This document shows, in pieces, positions 22,095 through 32,985 of a DNA stretch of 64,000 nt. Origin of the DNA: Rhyacophila brunnea (taxonomy: Eukaryota; Arthropoda; Insecta; Trichoptera; Rhyacophilidae); contig JAGYXB010002037.1 of NCBI GenBank assembly GCA_022495005.1, positions 558,001 through 622,000 on the forward strand, written 5' to 3'. The stretch's first letter is position 1; each line of letters opens with the position of its first letter. A model generated the notes under the pieces. That model saw only the letters and a program-made list of their open reading frames with translations, searched no databases and was not told the origin of the DNA. A program made the position numbers and the translations under genes.

Positions 22095-24740
22095 TTCGCC
22101 CCATCTGGATTAAAGTCGAAAGGTACGCCCTGATCTCATCGGCCACCCATCCAATTCCTTGTTCATCCGTTAAGTACATGGCATGATAACAGTTTATATA
22201 AAAAAAATTCAACTACAATCTAACTATTCTAACAAAAAACTCTATACTTTAGCTCTATTTTTATTATTTTCTATATTTATTTTGGATTATTATTTTCAGC
22301 TCAAAGCAATGCTTTCGCGATACTTTTGAATAGGTCAGAGTTTGATTTAATTTCAGTGTAGTACATTTATTTTGTGCTACTTTGTTTTAATTAGGTTTTC
22401 TTGTTATTTTATTCGTTTTTATTAGTCAGCGGAGGGGTCGCGAAGCTGCAGTCTCTGACTCTCGCGCTTTCCAATCTTTCTTTTGTATTCCTAGGGGCTA
22501 CATTTGTAGGCGTTTGGCCCTCGTTCGGAATTATTATTTCGTGTTATGTTTTTCTTCTTCTGGTGCAATAGGAGCGTACCTCGTTTGGCGTCGTCTGCCT
22601 TTGCAACCAGGGCGTGGTAGTGGCGTTACTATTGAGCCAGGCTCGTTCCGAGCAGCGGATATCTTCCTGTGGAAAGTTTTCCACTGGTCTGCTGGTCTCT
22701 GGAGTATCACCTCATAGATGGACAGGTACTGTGTCTCCATCTGTTCCTATTACTGCGGGCAAGGCATCGTATAGCGGTACAACGGCCAGGCTCGTTGACG
22801 GCGGCACGGCTTTCTCACAGGTACTAGGATGGATTTTCACAATAAGTATCCTTTTCTCTTTCTTTTTTTTATAGATGGTTACACTTCGGAGGTACCTCTT
22901 GTTGTTTCACGATATCTTTCAGGCGTCACATCCCTAGCTTCCTTATGAACCTGCGACAAGAAAGGAGAGTGCGCACTCTCCACACCATCAAGCTCTGGTA
23001 TCATAAGTTGCTCGTTTACGCTGCCTTCAGATTCGCTCACTTCGAGAGGGGACTCCCTTTGTGCTTCCAAATTGTCTTCATCTGTATTTATTCTTTTTCT
23101 TTCTTTAGTAATTTATTCGTTCATTAGACTTCCTGTACTTTAAATTTATTCGGATTTACTTTATTAATTACTCCTACCCCATACATTAAATAGCTACTAA
23201 TTTTATATAAAATCTTCCCATTGTACTTATGGTACTTACTATCACATTTAATATTTTACCCTAATACCCATAATTATTTTGCAACATTGTATTGACTGTA
23301 TAAATCACATTGATATTAAAAATTGAAATATTCCACCTCTCATTATATTTATTTCTGAATCAGTACACTTAAAACTGTGTAGTTAACTTTATTTTTAGTG
23401 AAACCCATTTTATTTAAAAAAAATTGTTGTTTCGTTTTACGCGCCCGACATCCTATTCCTAAGGCGCGCCGCGCCGATTTACGGTGCCTCTCACGTTTTA
23501 TTATTATTATTATTATTTTTTATTATTATTGAAACCCCGTTGAGAAATTTACGGCTTATTGACTCATTTTTTTTTTTTTTTATCACAAGCATACAATCTC
23601 TACTTTCATCCTTTTATACCTAATTTTAACTTATTATTAAAATTTAACGTAACAACTAACACTTTGTCGAGTGACGCCTTATTATTCCCGTTCCGTTTTC
23701 GCTGTGTTAAATTTACGATTGGTAATTTGTAAAGAAATAATAGGGACGGTAGTGTACTATTTTCCTCGTTTCTCTTTGGATTCAAATTATTAACACGGCG
23801 TAACTTTGAAACAGGTTTCGCGCTACTGTAGAATATCGTCTTTCCCGTTTATAAAATTGTTTGCGATTTTTAATGTTAATGTTTTCGAATTCATTCATAT
23901 TTACTTTATTTGAACGGAAAGAATTGGCGTCACTTTGCGGAGCGTTATTTTTAAAACTAGAATGTACATTTTTCTTACTAACGAACTTAAGATTATAGGG
24001 CTCAGAAAGTGGGTCCTTAATTAACTTTTTATCCGTAATTAGAAGAATTTCCGGATATTTACGATTATTATCTTCACTTTTAACTACACTGTTTACACTG
24101 AAACTTCCAGCAGCAACTCGGCGTTCACCCTTGACTAGAGGGTTGGCGACTGGTCCTGCTTCATCTCCTCGTGGTCGAGCCTGCGCCCGTACAGCTTCTT
24201 CGATTCATCTCAGCTTGCGCGCCTTCTCAGCCCTCTTGTGAGGCTCCTTAGCCTCGCGTTTCCTTTTTCTCTCCTCACCGAACATCCCGTGGTCGACTAG
24301 GGTACACGACATGTTAGTGATACCCTAGGAAAATCGGCATTTTGCTCGCCGTTTTTCGTCGTGAGTGGGCCGTGGCCTCTACGAGCCCTCCTCGCTGGAT
24401 ACCGTCGATGATGTGTCTGGTCTCCATAGGTGGGATTTGTGCAGCCATTCGTCGTACTGGAGACGCGCTGGTGCTACGGTCTCCAGGACGACGCTAGGCG
24501 CGGTCAGCTCCGTATGTGGACTGTCTTCGAACACCAGAGGGCCCTCCCGGTTTGATGTTGGAGACAGCACTTCTTCTTCGATAAGGGTTACGTCGGAGTC
24601 CGCTTTTTAGTTAACCATTTCTTGGTTGTTCCGGCTCCTGGATCATAAACTTTTATTTAGCGTTCGCGGGCGTAAATTTTATTTCGCGGGTTCGGAAGAA
24701 TCCATGCGATTCTTCGAGCTTCACGTTGCCAAGGCGCCAT
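22095..24740 (-). repeat. LTR-element internal region, unit 2
   Basis: A near copy of 18,857-21,489. The differences are mainly single bases and changes in T, TTA and A runs (for example the ATTATT run near 23,500). Both units keep the same frames open in some short ORFs. No domain of a retroviral-type polyprotein is recognisable, so the element would need gag and pol from another copy. Confidence 0.6.
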
Positions 24741-25339
24741 TGAGATTCCCGGTGTTCCAGCGGCTAGCTCAGGCGTCCATCGAACCCCGGATTCACAAAA
24801 AAAGAAATTCAAACGGTTGGAGTATAAATAAAACATGGTCTTTCGTGCTAGTAACGTGGTCTTCTTATATTTTACATTTTCTTTAAACGTTTACATATTT
24901 TGTTTTAACAATAAGTTTCGCAGGTCCTATCCTATCGGAAAGAGGACGCTTACTAATTACTTTTTTCTTTTTCAAACTTCGCGTACCCACGCCATTCCAG
25001 CAAAAAGGACTCTCGTGATTGGCCAAATTTTATCGCGTGATCTTTGATTCGGCGAATCACGAGCCTGACCCTGGCGCAAGCGCGTCGAAATTTGGACGTT
25101 GCCGACAAGCGCGGCAAAATTTATTATATTTAAATCCTTATATTTAGTCTTAAAATTATCTCTTTCATCCATCATCATTTTTACTTTTTAAATTAAAAAG
25201 AAATACTTACGTGGTTGAGCAAGGAATCAGATTAGGTGTTTTATGAAGCCGTTTCTAGAGGTCAGGGTTACGTTTCGACTTAAGCTACTAAATGATTATT
25301 TTACACCGGGAGAAGCCCGCCTGTAACAGGGGTGTATCA

Positions 25340-25526
25340 GGAAGTCACCAAATCTTTGTGAAAAATTGTCATTCAGAGCTTTAATAATTTTACCATATTC
25401 TTCAAATTTATTTTTTGATAATATATTTAGCAACTTCAAAGTTGGAAAGTGGTCCACGTCGTTATTCGATATTTGTCGAAGGAATAACTTGAGTTTTAAT
25501 TGAAATCCATTCAAACTTTTTACCAT
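25340..25526 (-). pseudogene. hAT D transposase fragment cut by the LTR array
   Basis: The minus-strand frame reads GFQLKLKLFLRQISNNDVDH, then FPTLKLLNILSKNKFEEYGK, then NDNFSQRFGDF, and there runs into the LTR end at 25,339. This resembles the middle part of GTF2IRD2/ZBED5-like hAT transposases (after the W-L-S-R-G region). The remaining tail is at 17,152-17,262. It shows that the LTR element landed inside the transposase gene. Confidence 0.65.
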
Positions 25527-25817
25527 ATCATGGGCATATATTTTGTATTATTTTTTATTTAAGTATTTTAATGTGTCACGATCTTCAACGTAGAAAATAG
25601 TGGTTACATAGTGTGAGACGAGACGCAAGGAAGACGTACTGAGATAATACATTTACGAAACAACAAATTCTTCAAATTTTAATCTATTATCAATATTTTT
25701 TAAAAAATTATAAAAAAGTTATTCGTAATCAGAAGTACAATTAATGATGGCGGGCCACATGCAGCCCGCGGGCCGCAGTTTGCTCCCCCCTGCACTAGTA
25801 TATAAATCCGGTCCCTA

Positions 25818-26575
25818 CTGATAAAATTGCCGTTCAACTGAGTATAAGTGTATACATCCAAAGAGGTAATGCAGTCGCTGGTTTGGGTATTCTTGAACTA
25901 TCTAGGGGACTGCAGGAGATATTTTATATACTAGGTTTCCCCTAGTATATTAATATAATTTTTGAAGATATACTTCTTTTGACGCGTTTGGGAATTCAGA
26001 TCAGAGTGTATTTTTGGCGTGTGACATGTAAAACATAATTTATTTTTTCACACGAAAAAAAACACTCGATTGGATTCGAACCACCGATTGTTCCATTGCC
26101 TAGGCAGCGAATTTATTATTGTCGGCCATTTGAAATTCCTTACGTAAACAAACGATTAAACGTCAGTTTCAATGAGTGACAGTTTGTATTTTAAAAATAA
26201 AAACAACGAGAAACCATTATTTAATTTAGTAATATAAGTTAAGAAATAAACCAACAGCGTTCCAATAAGCAGTCCATTTTCTTGAGTGTGTAATTTAACA
26301 AGATAATTTAGAGCTAGTCAAAGAATCTAGCTTATCACAAGTTTTGTTTTTGTTTTGTTATGCCAAAGAAGTATAACTTCTAACACGCGTACATAAGTAC
26401 AGAGTACAGACACCGATTTTTTTAAATAAACATTAGTTTATATAAATCTTATATTATGTACTTGTATCATAATATTTTAAAATTACACATTTTCTCACTG
26501 TTATTTTATTTTACTGTTATTATTGTGTATCTACCTATATAATATTAATTCTCTACGTAATCTATGATTTTAACC
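25818..26575. repeat. Segmental duplication, copy 1 (right part)
   Basis: It aligns with 46,318-~46,610, for example CCGTTCAACTGAGTATAAG and, farther on, CTATATAATATTAATTC. Between 25,966 and ~26,420 lies an insertion missing from copy 2. Beyond ~26,575 the two copies no longer align, so this is the right edge of the duplication. No gene. Confidence 0.8.
25966..26420. mobile_element. Unassigned insertion with inverted ends and a tRNA-like piece
   Basis: The ends carry inverted GAAGATATACTTCTTTTGAC and (complement of right) GAAGTTATACTTCTTTGGCA. On the minus strand near 26,080, GGTTCGAATCCAATCGAGTG resembles a tRNA T arm, preceded by TGCCTAGGCAATGG. I do not see a complete tRNA cloverleaf, so this is probably a tRNA-derived repeat inside a mobile element. 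The matching stretch of copy 2 (~46,462) lacks it. Confidence 0.45.
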
Positions 26576-27008
26576 GGTTCTATTCCTTCAGTGAGTTATC
26601 TCGCTCTATGAGGCCATGATCGACAGGCTGCACATACAAATTTCGTGAGTTATCTCGTCCGACTTTAAACTAAAATTATTAGCCACTGTCGATTGATTTG
26701 CATTATCTTAAAAATTAAACACACAGTGACATCTGTTTTAAAAAATAAAAATGTGTAGATAAAACTTGAAATCCTTTATATTTTTAATATAAATAAAAAG
26801 GTTTTAAAGTTATCCACATCTTAATTATTACGAAAATCGATGTTTTCCACTATAAATATAGATACAGTGCACTCTCAGTAATCCGCCGCTCGATTATCCG
26901 ACAACTACTATTTAATCCGCCGTTTTTTTACTAGCTGAAAGCACAAAATCAAGCTCTATAATTCGCCGGTATTCGATTGTCAAATTTAGTAGTCCGCTAC
27001 GTACGAGT

Positions 27009-27243
27009 ATACAACGCAGATGACACGGGTTTATTTTGAAAACTTCTCCTTCGTAAAATGTACGTTCATCGCAAAGAAAGTAATGTACCTACCAGGGAGG
27101 AAAGTGCCCAAGAACCGCATCACAATAATTATGCCATGCTCAATGTAACCGGGACACACAGAATGATGCTTTTGGTCATAGGGAAAGTCAGGAATCCTAA
27201 GCCATTCAAGAATATCTGCCTCACTGAACCTGGTTGCATCAAG
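27009..27243 (+). pseudogene. Tigger/pogo DDE transposase fragment
   Basis: The fragment starts YNADDTGLF, the block around a catalytic aspartate in pogo/Tigger transposases. A stop replaces the usual tryptophan that follows. It continues through KMYVHRKESNVP, has a frame disturbance, and then reads GTHRMMLLVIGKVRNPKPFK NICLTEP. This is roughly 75 residues of a protein normally ~500 long, so it is inactive. The N-terminal HTH/CENP-B-like domain and the last catalytic D are absent. Confidence 0.75.
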
Positions 27244-27391
27244 TGATTAACTATACTTAGTAATAAACTTAGTTTATAGATATGTATACTTAATTTTGTA
27301 AATATGATTTTAATTATAAATAAAATCGTAAATTTCTAGTACAAATTTCTCAAATTTTTTTTTTTAAGAAATGCCTGTTGTAATTTATACC

Positions 27392-28081
27392 TCTTCTTCT
27401 TCCACGGTGCTACAACCCGGGATGGGATTTGGCCTCCTCCACAACCGCTCTCCACTCACTCCGGTCTCTCGCCACACTTCTCCAGTTACCGAGTCTTCCT
27501 ATATGAAGCCAGTCCACTTCTATGGCGTCAGCCCATCTCCTTCTTGGACGGCCTCTGGGTCTCTTCCGTTGGGGTAGCCACTTCGTCATGATCCTTGGCG
27601 CTCTTCAGGCATTCTCTCCACATGTCCAGCCCATCATAGTCTTTGGGACTTACAGTATCTTATGATTGTTTGCTGTTCAATCAGCTCTTCCAACTCGCGG
27701 TTCATTTTTATTCTGTAGTTCCCATTTTCCAACGTGGGTCCAAAGATTTTGCGGAGTATTTTGTGCTCGAAGACAGCTAATTTGTTTTCCTCGTTTTGAG
27801 TTAAGCACCAAGTCTCACAGCCATAAGTGACCACTGGCCTTATAATTGTTTTATAAATTAGAAGTTTACTTCTTCGGCCTAGAATTTTCGACCCCACCAG
27901 TCGCTTGCAAGCATGCCAGCATTTATTCCCGGAGATAAGGTGGATTTTTATCTCCTCTGCTGTCTTATTTTGGGTATTTAGGCTGGATCCGAGATACGTG
28001 AACTTATCCACCCCTTCATATGCATGCTGTCCTATGTCTATATTCTGCAGCGGTACCTGATCGCGTGCGCTGACCGATGGC
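27392..28081 (-). mobile_element. 5'-truncated LINE (CFDP2/RTE-like)
   Basis: It is flanked by the 13-bp direct repeat TGTAATTTATACC (27,379-27,391 and 28,082-28,094), as expected for target-primed reverse transcription. The 3' tail on the minus strand is a short GAA-rich run (27,392-27,405). Coding remnants run from ~28,011 to 27,410. It landed inside Tigger 1, so it is younger than that element. Confidence 0.8.
27410..28011 (-). pseudogene. LINE reverse transcriptase C-terminal part
   Basis: The first part reads MDKFTYLGSSLNTQNKTAEE, then YKTIIRPVVTYGCETWCLTQ, typical of the region after the RT palm/thumb in insect CFDP2-like non-LTR elements. After a frameshift near 27,600 it goes on as RPRGRPRRRWADAIEVDWL and ends RSEWRAVVEEAKSHPGL with a stop at 27,410. 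The reverse transcriptase core (YADD) and the endonuclease are absent because of 5' truncation. It is not functional. Confidence 0.8.
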
Positions 28082-28176
28082 TGTAATTTATACCATATTT
28101 TGTTTATACATAATATGCACTATAATTCGACACTTGTCTGGTTTTTGGGGTTGGGGGTTACTGAGAGAGTACTGTA

Positions 28177-28620
28177 TAAAATACTGATACCGTATAAACC
28201 ATGGCATCCTCAGAGGATCCAAGGCCATGAGGCCTGAATCATCATTGGGCTGATTCATGCAAACATGAACAGATCGACTGCGAGGCAAATTTCTAGCCCG
28301 TAAGCAAATAGTAATTATTAATATCATTTTTAATATTATTACCTACATTAGCCTTCATCCAATTTTGACCAATAGGTATTAAATTCGTACACTTACCTAC
28401 ATAAATATTGAAAGCAAAGTTCCCAGCCATACAATGTACCTAACACCTAGAATATCTGATTTGAGATTACTTTGAAAAAATATGTATTTGTACCTAGTTC
28501 AAATATTTCAAAATATGTACCTACCTAGCAAAGAAATGCAGTCCCTTTCAAAGCAGGTACCTAAAAAAGGTCTGACTGACTATTTCTGTTGTGAGCGAAA
28601 TTCTCAGAAATAAGCCAGGT
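28177..28620. other. No gene seen
   Basis: AT-rich sequence with several GTACCTAC-type strings. I see no open frame worth naming and no repeat ends. Confidence 0.5.
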
Positions 28621-28653
28621 ACATAATATGCAGAGTGTTTTTGTCATTTTTGA

Positions 28654-29001
28654 GTGACAGAATTTGTTTTATTTTATTCTTGCCTAGAGTTGACCTGCTC
28701 TCCAAAAAGGGATTATTCATCCCCATTCGGTTTTCGGACTCTCGAGCGTCACCGCCATTTTAAATTTATTTATTTTTTTAAAAATATTTTTGTTAAATAT
28801 TTTGTACGCTGTATTTATATTCCGAGCAATAAACGCCCTGTTTTCGCCTGTACTTCCGCGTTGTCAATCAACAAAAACATGTCCCCGAAAGAAGAAGCAG
28901 ACGATGACACCATGACATTACATCATCACGGGGGTCCAGCGCATCATCCTTTAATTTACCCCCCCCCTTTTGGAGGTGACAATACCTTACATTATAATTA
29001 G
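28654..29001 (+). other. Open frame with possible LTR leader, unassigned
   Basis: A 115-codon frame whose last part reads MSPKEEADDDTMTLHHHGG and then a proline-rich stretch. The internal ATG at 28,879 follows ~50 bp behind an AATAAA at 28,828. That order (polyadenylation signal, short leader, ATG) could be an LTR and the start of a gag frame, or a chance open frame. I recognise no domain. Nothing follows it but a LINE tail on the other strand. Confidence 0.2.
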
Positions 29002-29050
29002 GAATTATTCAAAAATATTTTTAGTACTTTTTCGGCAATATCCGCTCCTT

Positions 29051-29158
29051 AGTTGGAGCGTAATATGGCTACCACGAGGCGCCTCCAAGAATCCCTGTTG
29101 CTCGCCAGTCTTCTTGCATCGTTCCGGGTCAAACCAGCATCCCGTAGCTCCGCCGTAA
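29051..29158 (-). pseudogene. LINE reverse transcriptase 3' tail
   Basis: The minus strand reads FTAELRDAGLTRNDARRLAS, then NRDSWRRLVVAILRSN and a stop. This is the usual C-terminal signature (G-L-T...A...A-x-(D/N)-R-x-x-W-R-R-L-V) of insect non-LTR elements. Only ~36 residues are present. Confidence 0.65.
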
Positions 29159-29164
29159 ACTTTA

Positions 29165-29876
29165 ATACCTACTTACATAACAGAAAACTTAATGAACTAA
29201 AATTTTAACGAGTCAATTCATGGTGGAAATACATTACATACCTATTATGTTTTATTTAATTATTAATAACAATAAGATGATCATAATGGGATAATATGTA
29301 ATAATAAGATAGGATTTTACATATTGTTTCTAATTGTATGTTTATCTTTGACTTTAAATATATTTTCATTTTAATGTTTTTAGATATACGTACGTATTTA
29401 ACTAAAACACTTTAAAATTTCATTAAATCATACATAATTTTAGATATTTTGTTGATAGATGAATATTTTTTTTATCTATTATGGTTTGGTTTGGTAGGGC
29501 TTAATGTATTTTAGTTATGAAATTTTGGAGATTACATTTTGTGTTTTGATAACATCTTTTTTTATAATCGTAAGAGTAAAAGTTTTAAATATTTGGACTA
29601 TTAACCCAATGTTTACGGGATCTTTTAATTTTTTTTTAATTAACATGTTAATTTGCATTTGAAAAGCAATTAGCAAAAACACAATTTTGTGCGGCCCGTA
29701 AGCATTGGGTTAAGTTTCATGTTGTAATTATTTTTCTAAACGTTTTTGATAGGCAATCAAATTTAAACATAATTTGTGTTATTCATATAAGTATTTCCAT
29801 TCCTTCGAGTTCACATACACCCAACCGTACATATTAAAATTATAGAATTTTCAACCACTATTTATTTATTTTAATA
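29165..29876. other. No gene seen
   Basis: Very AT-rich sequence. The pieces ATCTATTATGGTTTGGTTTG near 29,475 recall the centre of foldback family F, but no arms are recognisable here. Confidence 0.45.
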
Positions 29877-29880
29877 TAAG

Positions 29881-30670
29881 TGTTACGCCGAATGTGCGAA
29901 ATTGAATATTATATGAAATGGGCAAAATTTTGCCTAAATCATGAAAAATGCAAGCCCGTTGCCTTATTCATGAATTAGACAAAATATCTGAAGAGTGCGT
30001 GAATTCGGCAGTATTTTTTCTGCCTAGTTCATGTATTGGACAAATTAGATAGTAGCGCTACGGTGGTATTTTTTGCAACTAAACTAAATGTATCAATAAT
30101 GCTCATGCATTGGTCAAAATGTACATATATTATCTATGGTCAAAATAGATGATCGCGCTCCGGTGGTGTTTTTTGCAACTAATCAAACTAAACAAATGTG
30201 TCAAATGTCATTGATTATAATATAAAAATATACCAATCAATAACTACAATGACGTTTATATCCATTTACTATGCGCAAAAAAAATCTAGAACTATAATAT
30301 GATAACGGAAGAATTTTATTGAAAAGTATTTTCGCGATTTGATTCGTGCTTGGGTATCAAACGTGCAATGGTCGATTGAATGTTTGTGATAGTTTGTTGA
30401 CACTTGATAGCTGAAAAATGGACATTCAGTTGAATAATTTAATTCAGAATTACAAAACCTAACCTAACCTAACCTAATAATAATAATATTATATTATGTC
30501 CAATTATAACTAATAAAACCATCCGTATTAAATATACTTTTTCTTCTGTCATGTTGTCAGCAGAAAATTTACCTAATTCATGAATAAGGCAACAGGCTTA
30601 ACTATTACATGAATTAGCCAAAATTTTGCCCATTTCATGTAATAGTTAATTTCGCACATTCGGTGTAACA
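29881..30670. mobile_element. Long-terminal-inverted-repeat element, TAAG target
   Basis: The ends TGTTACGCCGAATGTGCGAA and (complement of right) TGTTACACCGAATGTGCGAA are inverted and the pairing continues for ~115 bp. TAAG is duplicated outside (29,877-29,880 and 30,671-30,674). Inside, two near-identical ~27-bp pieces ending GCAACTAA lie at ~30,057 and ~30,157, and four CCTAA units lie near 30,459. It has no protein-coding potential. Confidence 0.75.
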
Positions 30671-30674
30671 TAAG

Positions 30675-31354
30675 TACAGAAAACATAATTGTTATATTGC
30701 TTGAAATACTTTGATAGAGGTCTCAAAATATAACTAGAGGGAAAATTAAAAAAACAGTTTGAAATGCAACAACTTTTTGAATATTAAAACGTCCTATCTA
30801 ATTACGATGAGATCAACTAAGCTTTTACATCTCGAAGCGCTTTAAAAATTGTTTTAGTTTTTGGCAGTTAGCTATTGTGTTTTTAGACCAAAATCTTATT
30901 ACTGGTGTCAGGATTCAAATTTTAGTTATAACCTACATAGTTACACTTGCTAATATTTAATAAACCATTTTTTTTATTCAACAAATGATTATTCACAAGA
31001 TTTTTGAAGAATTTGAGGATGTACCTAACATTCTTTATTGGACATATATATTTTTAAAACACCTCAGATATATTTCTACTAGAAGAATTCTTTTTTCAGA
31101 AAAATATGATGCCCGGCGGAACTCAAGTCCGCATCTGCTGGATTCACACCACTGTGCTTGCCGCATAAAAATCTGATATAAAGATGTTTAGTGCATGCCG
31201 GAGACATGGGTACCATGCCATAAATGGTGCTCTTTGGGAACCTATGAATGCTGCAATTTTGTGCTTCCGTGACACAATGAATTTGTCTGAATGAAAAAAT
31301 TTTAGTTCCCCACTTCATCTTCCTGAGACGAAGACAAATATAAAAAACCATACA
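30675..31354. other. No gene seen
   Basis: AT-rich, with short frames only and no recognisable repeat or protein similarity. Confidence 0.45.
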
Positions 31355-31358
31355 CCAT

Positions 31359-32048
31359 TGAGATGTCCGGGGTTCCAGCGGCTAGCTCAGGTATCCATCG
31401 AACCCCGGATTCACAAAAAAAAGGATATATTTATGTTTGTTAAATTAACTAAAACACGAAGTCTTGTGCGAGTCTTAGTGTTATATATTTTAATCTTTAG
31501 TTGGACAACGTTATTTTGTAGTCTTTTTACAGTTTTATATATTTAGTTTTTACAATAATTAGAGTCGCAGGTCCGTACACGTTTTACAAGGGACGCTTAC
31601 TAACTTTTTTTTCTTTTGAAATTCCCTGGACCCACGCCGACCAGTAAAAAGGACTCTCGTGATTTGCCAAATCCGATCAGATGATCTTTTTGATTTGGCG
31701 AATCACGAGGATCACCTCGACGCAGGCGCACGGAAATTTTAACGTTGCGCAATGCGCGGCAAAATTTACTAGATTTGAATACTTATATTTTATATATTAT
31801 ATTTAGTCTTAAAATTATCTCTTTCATCCATCATCATTTACACATTAAAATCTATCTTAATTACACCTCCGCCCAGTAAGTGATTTTCACGCACCGGACG
31901 AAGGCCTTTACTCATAAATAAAATATTAACGTAGTTGAGCAGGGAACCAGATCAGGTGTTTTATTCAATTGTTTATAGAGATCAGGGTTGCGGTTCGGTT
32001 AATATTTACAGAAACCAACAAAAGCCTGTTGATAACAGGTATGTGTCA
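31359..32048 (-). mobile_element. Solo LTR related to the 18-25 kb array
   Basis: It begins TGAGATGTCCGGGGTTCCAG and ends GATAACAGGTATGTGTCA. A 4-bp CCAT duplication flanks it (31,355-31,358 and 32,049-32,052). It is clearly related to the array LTRs (shared GAACCCCGGATTCACAAAAA, GGACTCTCGTGATT and GCGGCAAAATTTA) but diverged. A single LTR with a target duplication is the usual result of recombination between two LTRs of a full element. Confidence 0.8.
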
Positions 32049-32052
32049 CCAT

Positions 32053-32985
32053 GATACTTAAAAAAAGAATTTAGGAAAAAAAATCTTGATTTCCTCAGCC
32101 GTTATTTATCTTTCCACCAAAGCAGTGGACATAATTGACGAATCAATGCTGGAATCAATATTATTCTGTTTTCCATACGATGTTGTGAGCCTTTCAAAAG
32201 GAGTTTGTTGATGTCAATCGGTGTGAGCAATTGGGCTTCATCATCAGGCAATGTTAGAGGACATATTCAGTATCTTTATGACTGTGTCCGCATGTACTTT
32301 CCTGCTCATATTCTGTCAAAATATAATTAATCATGTAGCTTGGCTGTGGAGTCACCATGGCCATGGTTGGTCAGGAACTGGCTTACCCGGTCTTAATTGT
32401 AAGCCTGCAAGACATATCTGGAGAAAAACAAATACGTTTGTAGACATTGCCATTTGTTACCTTGACTGTTATGCCGTGAGTGCTATCTTGTAGACCAAGT
32501 GCTCACAGTTAACTTGTAAGGTATGTCCTCAGGTCGATGACATCAGGTGAAAAAGCATTTCGCAACTATCGCACACAATTCACTTATAATGAAATACGTT
32601 GCTTAAATAAAATATATTTAAAGTGAAGTAAGTAGGTACCTACCTACCTATTATAATTTAATTTTCGAAATGAGAAAGACCTTATAATTATGTGGTTTCG
32701 CAAATAAATATGTCAGGTAGGTACTTAATCTGGGATCTGATTTTGACAGCTGAACAGTGGGACCACTCGTTTGAGAAATATGCTTGTGCAAAAAAATATA
32801 CTCAGCCTTTGTATCTTACGATGGCGCTGCTTTGGTAAAAAAATATATATTATAACAAAAATAAAAGATTAACAATTTTTTTATTCTATAAAAGGGTATG
32901 TAATAATATAATGTGGTCAATAACAATGGGGGAATATGTCTTATTTATTTTCTATGACAACATTTTTTTGTGTTGTAATTATTAT
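32053..32985. other. Spacer, no gene seen
   Basis: Unique-looking AT-rich sequence between the solo LTR and duplication copy 2. A GTACCTACC run lies at ~32,633. Short open frames here do not resemble proteins. Confidence 0.45.

Larger units (their letters stand above)
18246..25339 (-). mobile_element. LTR retroelement array: LTR-int-LTR-int-LTR, no gag-pol
   Basis: Three LTRs of ~600 bp lie at 18,246-18,856, 21,490-22,094 and 24,741-25,339. They separate two nearly identical internal regions (18,857-21,489 and 22,095-24,740). Each LTR begins TGAGAT and ends GTATCA on the plus strand (TG...CA on both). Read on the minus strand, the base after an LTR is followed by TGGCGCCTTGGCAACGTG, similar to a tRNA-Lys primer site. 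The base run before the next LTR is AGATGGGGCGAAT, a plausible polypurine tract. That sets the orientation as minus. The 2.6 kb internal part shows no gag, protease, RT or integrase. I see no matching target duplication outside the outer LTRs. Confidence 0.75.
17057..25792 (-). mobile_element. hAT transposon D (GTF2IRD2/ZBED5-like), nested in C
   Basis: The left TIR is CAGGGGGGGGCAAACTTTTT. The right end, complemented, is CAGGGGGGAGCAAACTGCGG. The 8-bp target duplication is CACTAGCA/CACTAGTA (17,049-17,056 and 25,793-25,800; one difference). The GGCCCGCGG-type subterminal sequence is typical of this hAT group. Transposase remnants on the minus strand lie at both ends, and everything in between is later insertion, chiefly the LTR array. 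Confidence 0.8.
12486..25817. mobile_element. hAT transposon C, hugely swollen by nested insertions
   Basis: The TIRs are TAGGGAGCGGATTTATATGC and (complement of right) TAGGGACCGGATTTATATAC. The perfect 8-bp duplication CTGATAAA is at 12,478-12,485 and 25,818-25,825. Duplication copy 2 has CTGATAAA once at 46,318-46,325 in matching sequence, so both ends are certain. ATATGCAT-like motifs recur inside, as usual for subterminal hAT sequences. Its own residual sequence is ~12,486-14,157, 16,925-17,056 and 25,793-25,817; the rest is later insertions. Confidence 0.9.
26865..28174 (+). mobile_element. Tigger/pogo transposon 1, interrupted by a LINE
   Basis: The ends are CAGTGCACTCTCAGTAATCC and (complement of right) CAGTACTCTCTCAGTAACCC, flanked by TA (26,863-26,864 and 28,175-28,176). 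A broken DDE transposase piece is at 27,009-27,243. A LINE occupies 27,392-28,081. A deleted sister with the same ends is at 42,094-42,676. Confidence 0.8.
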
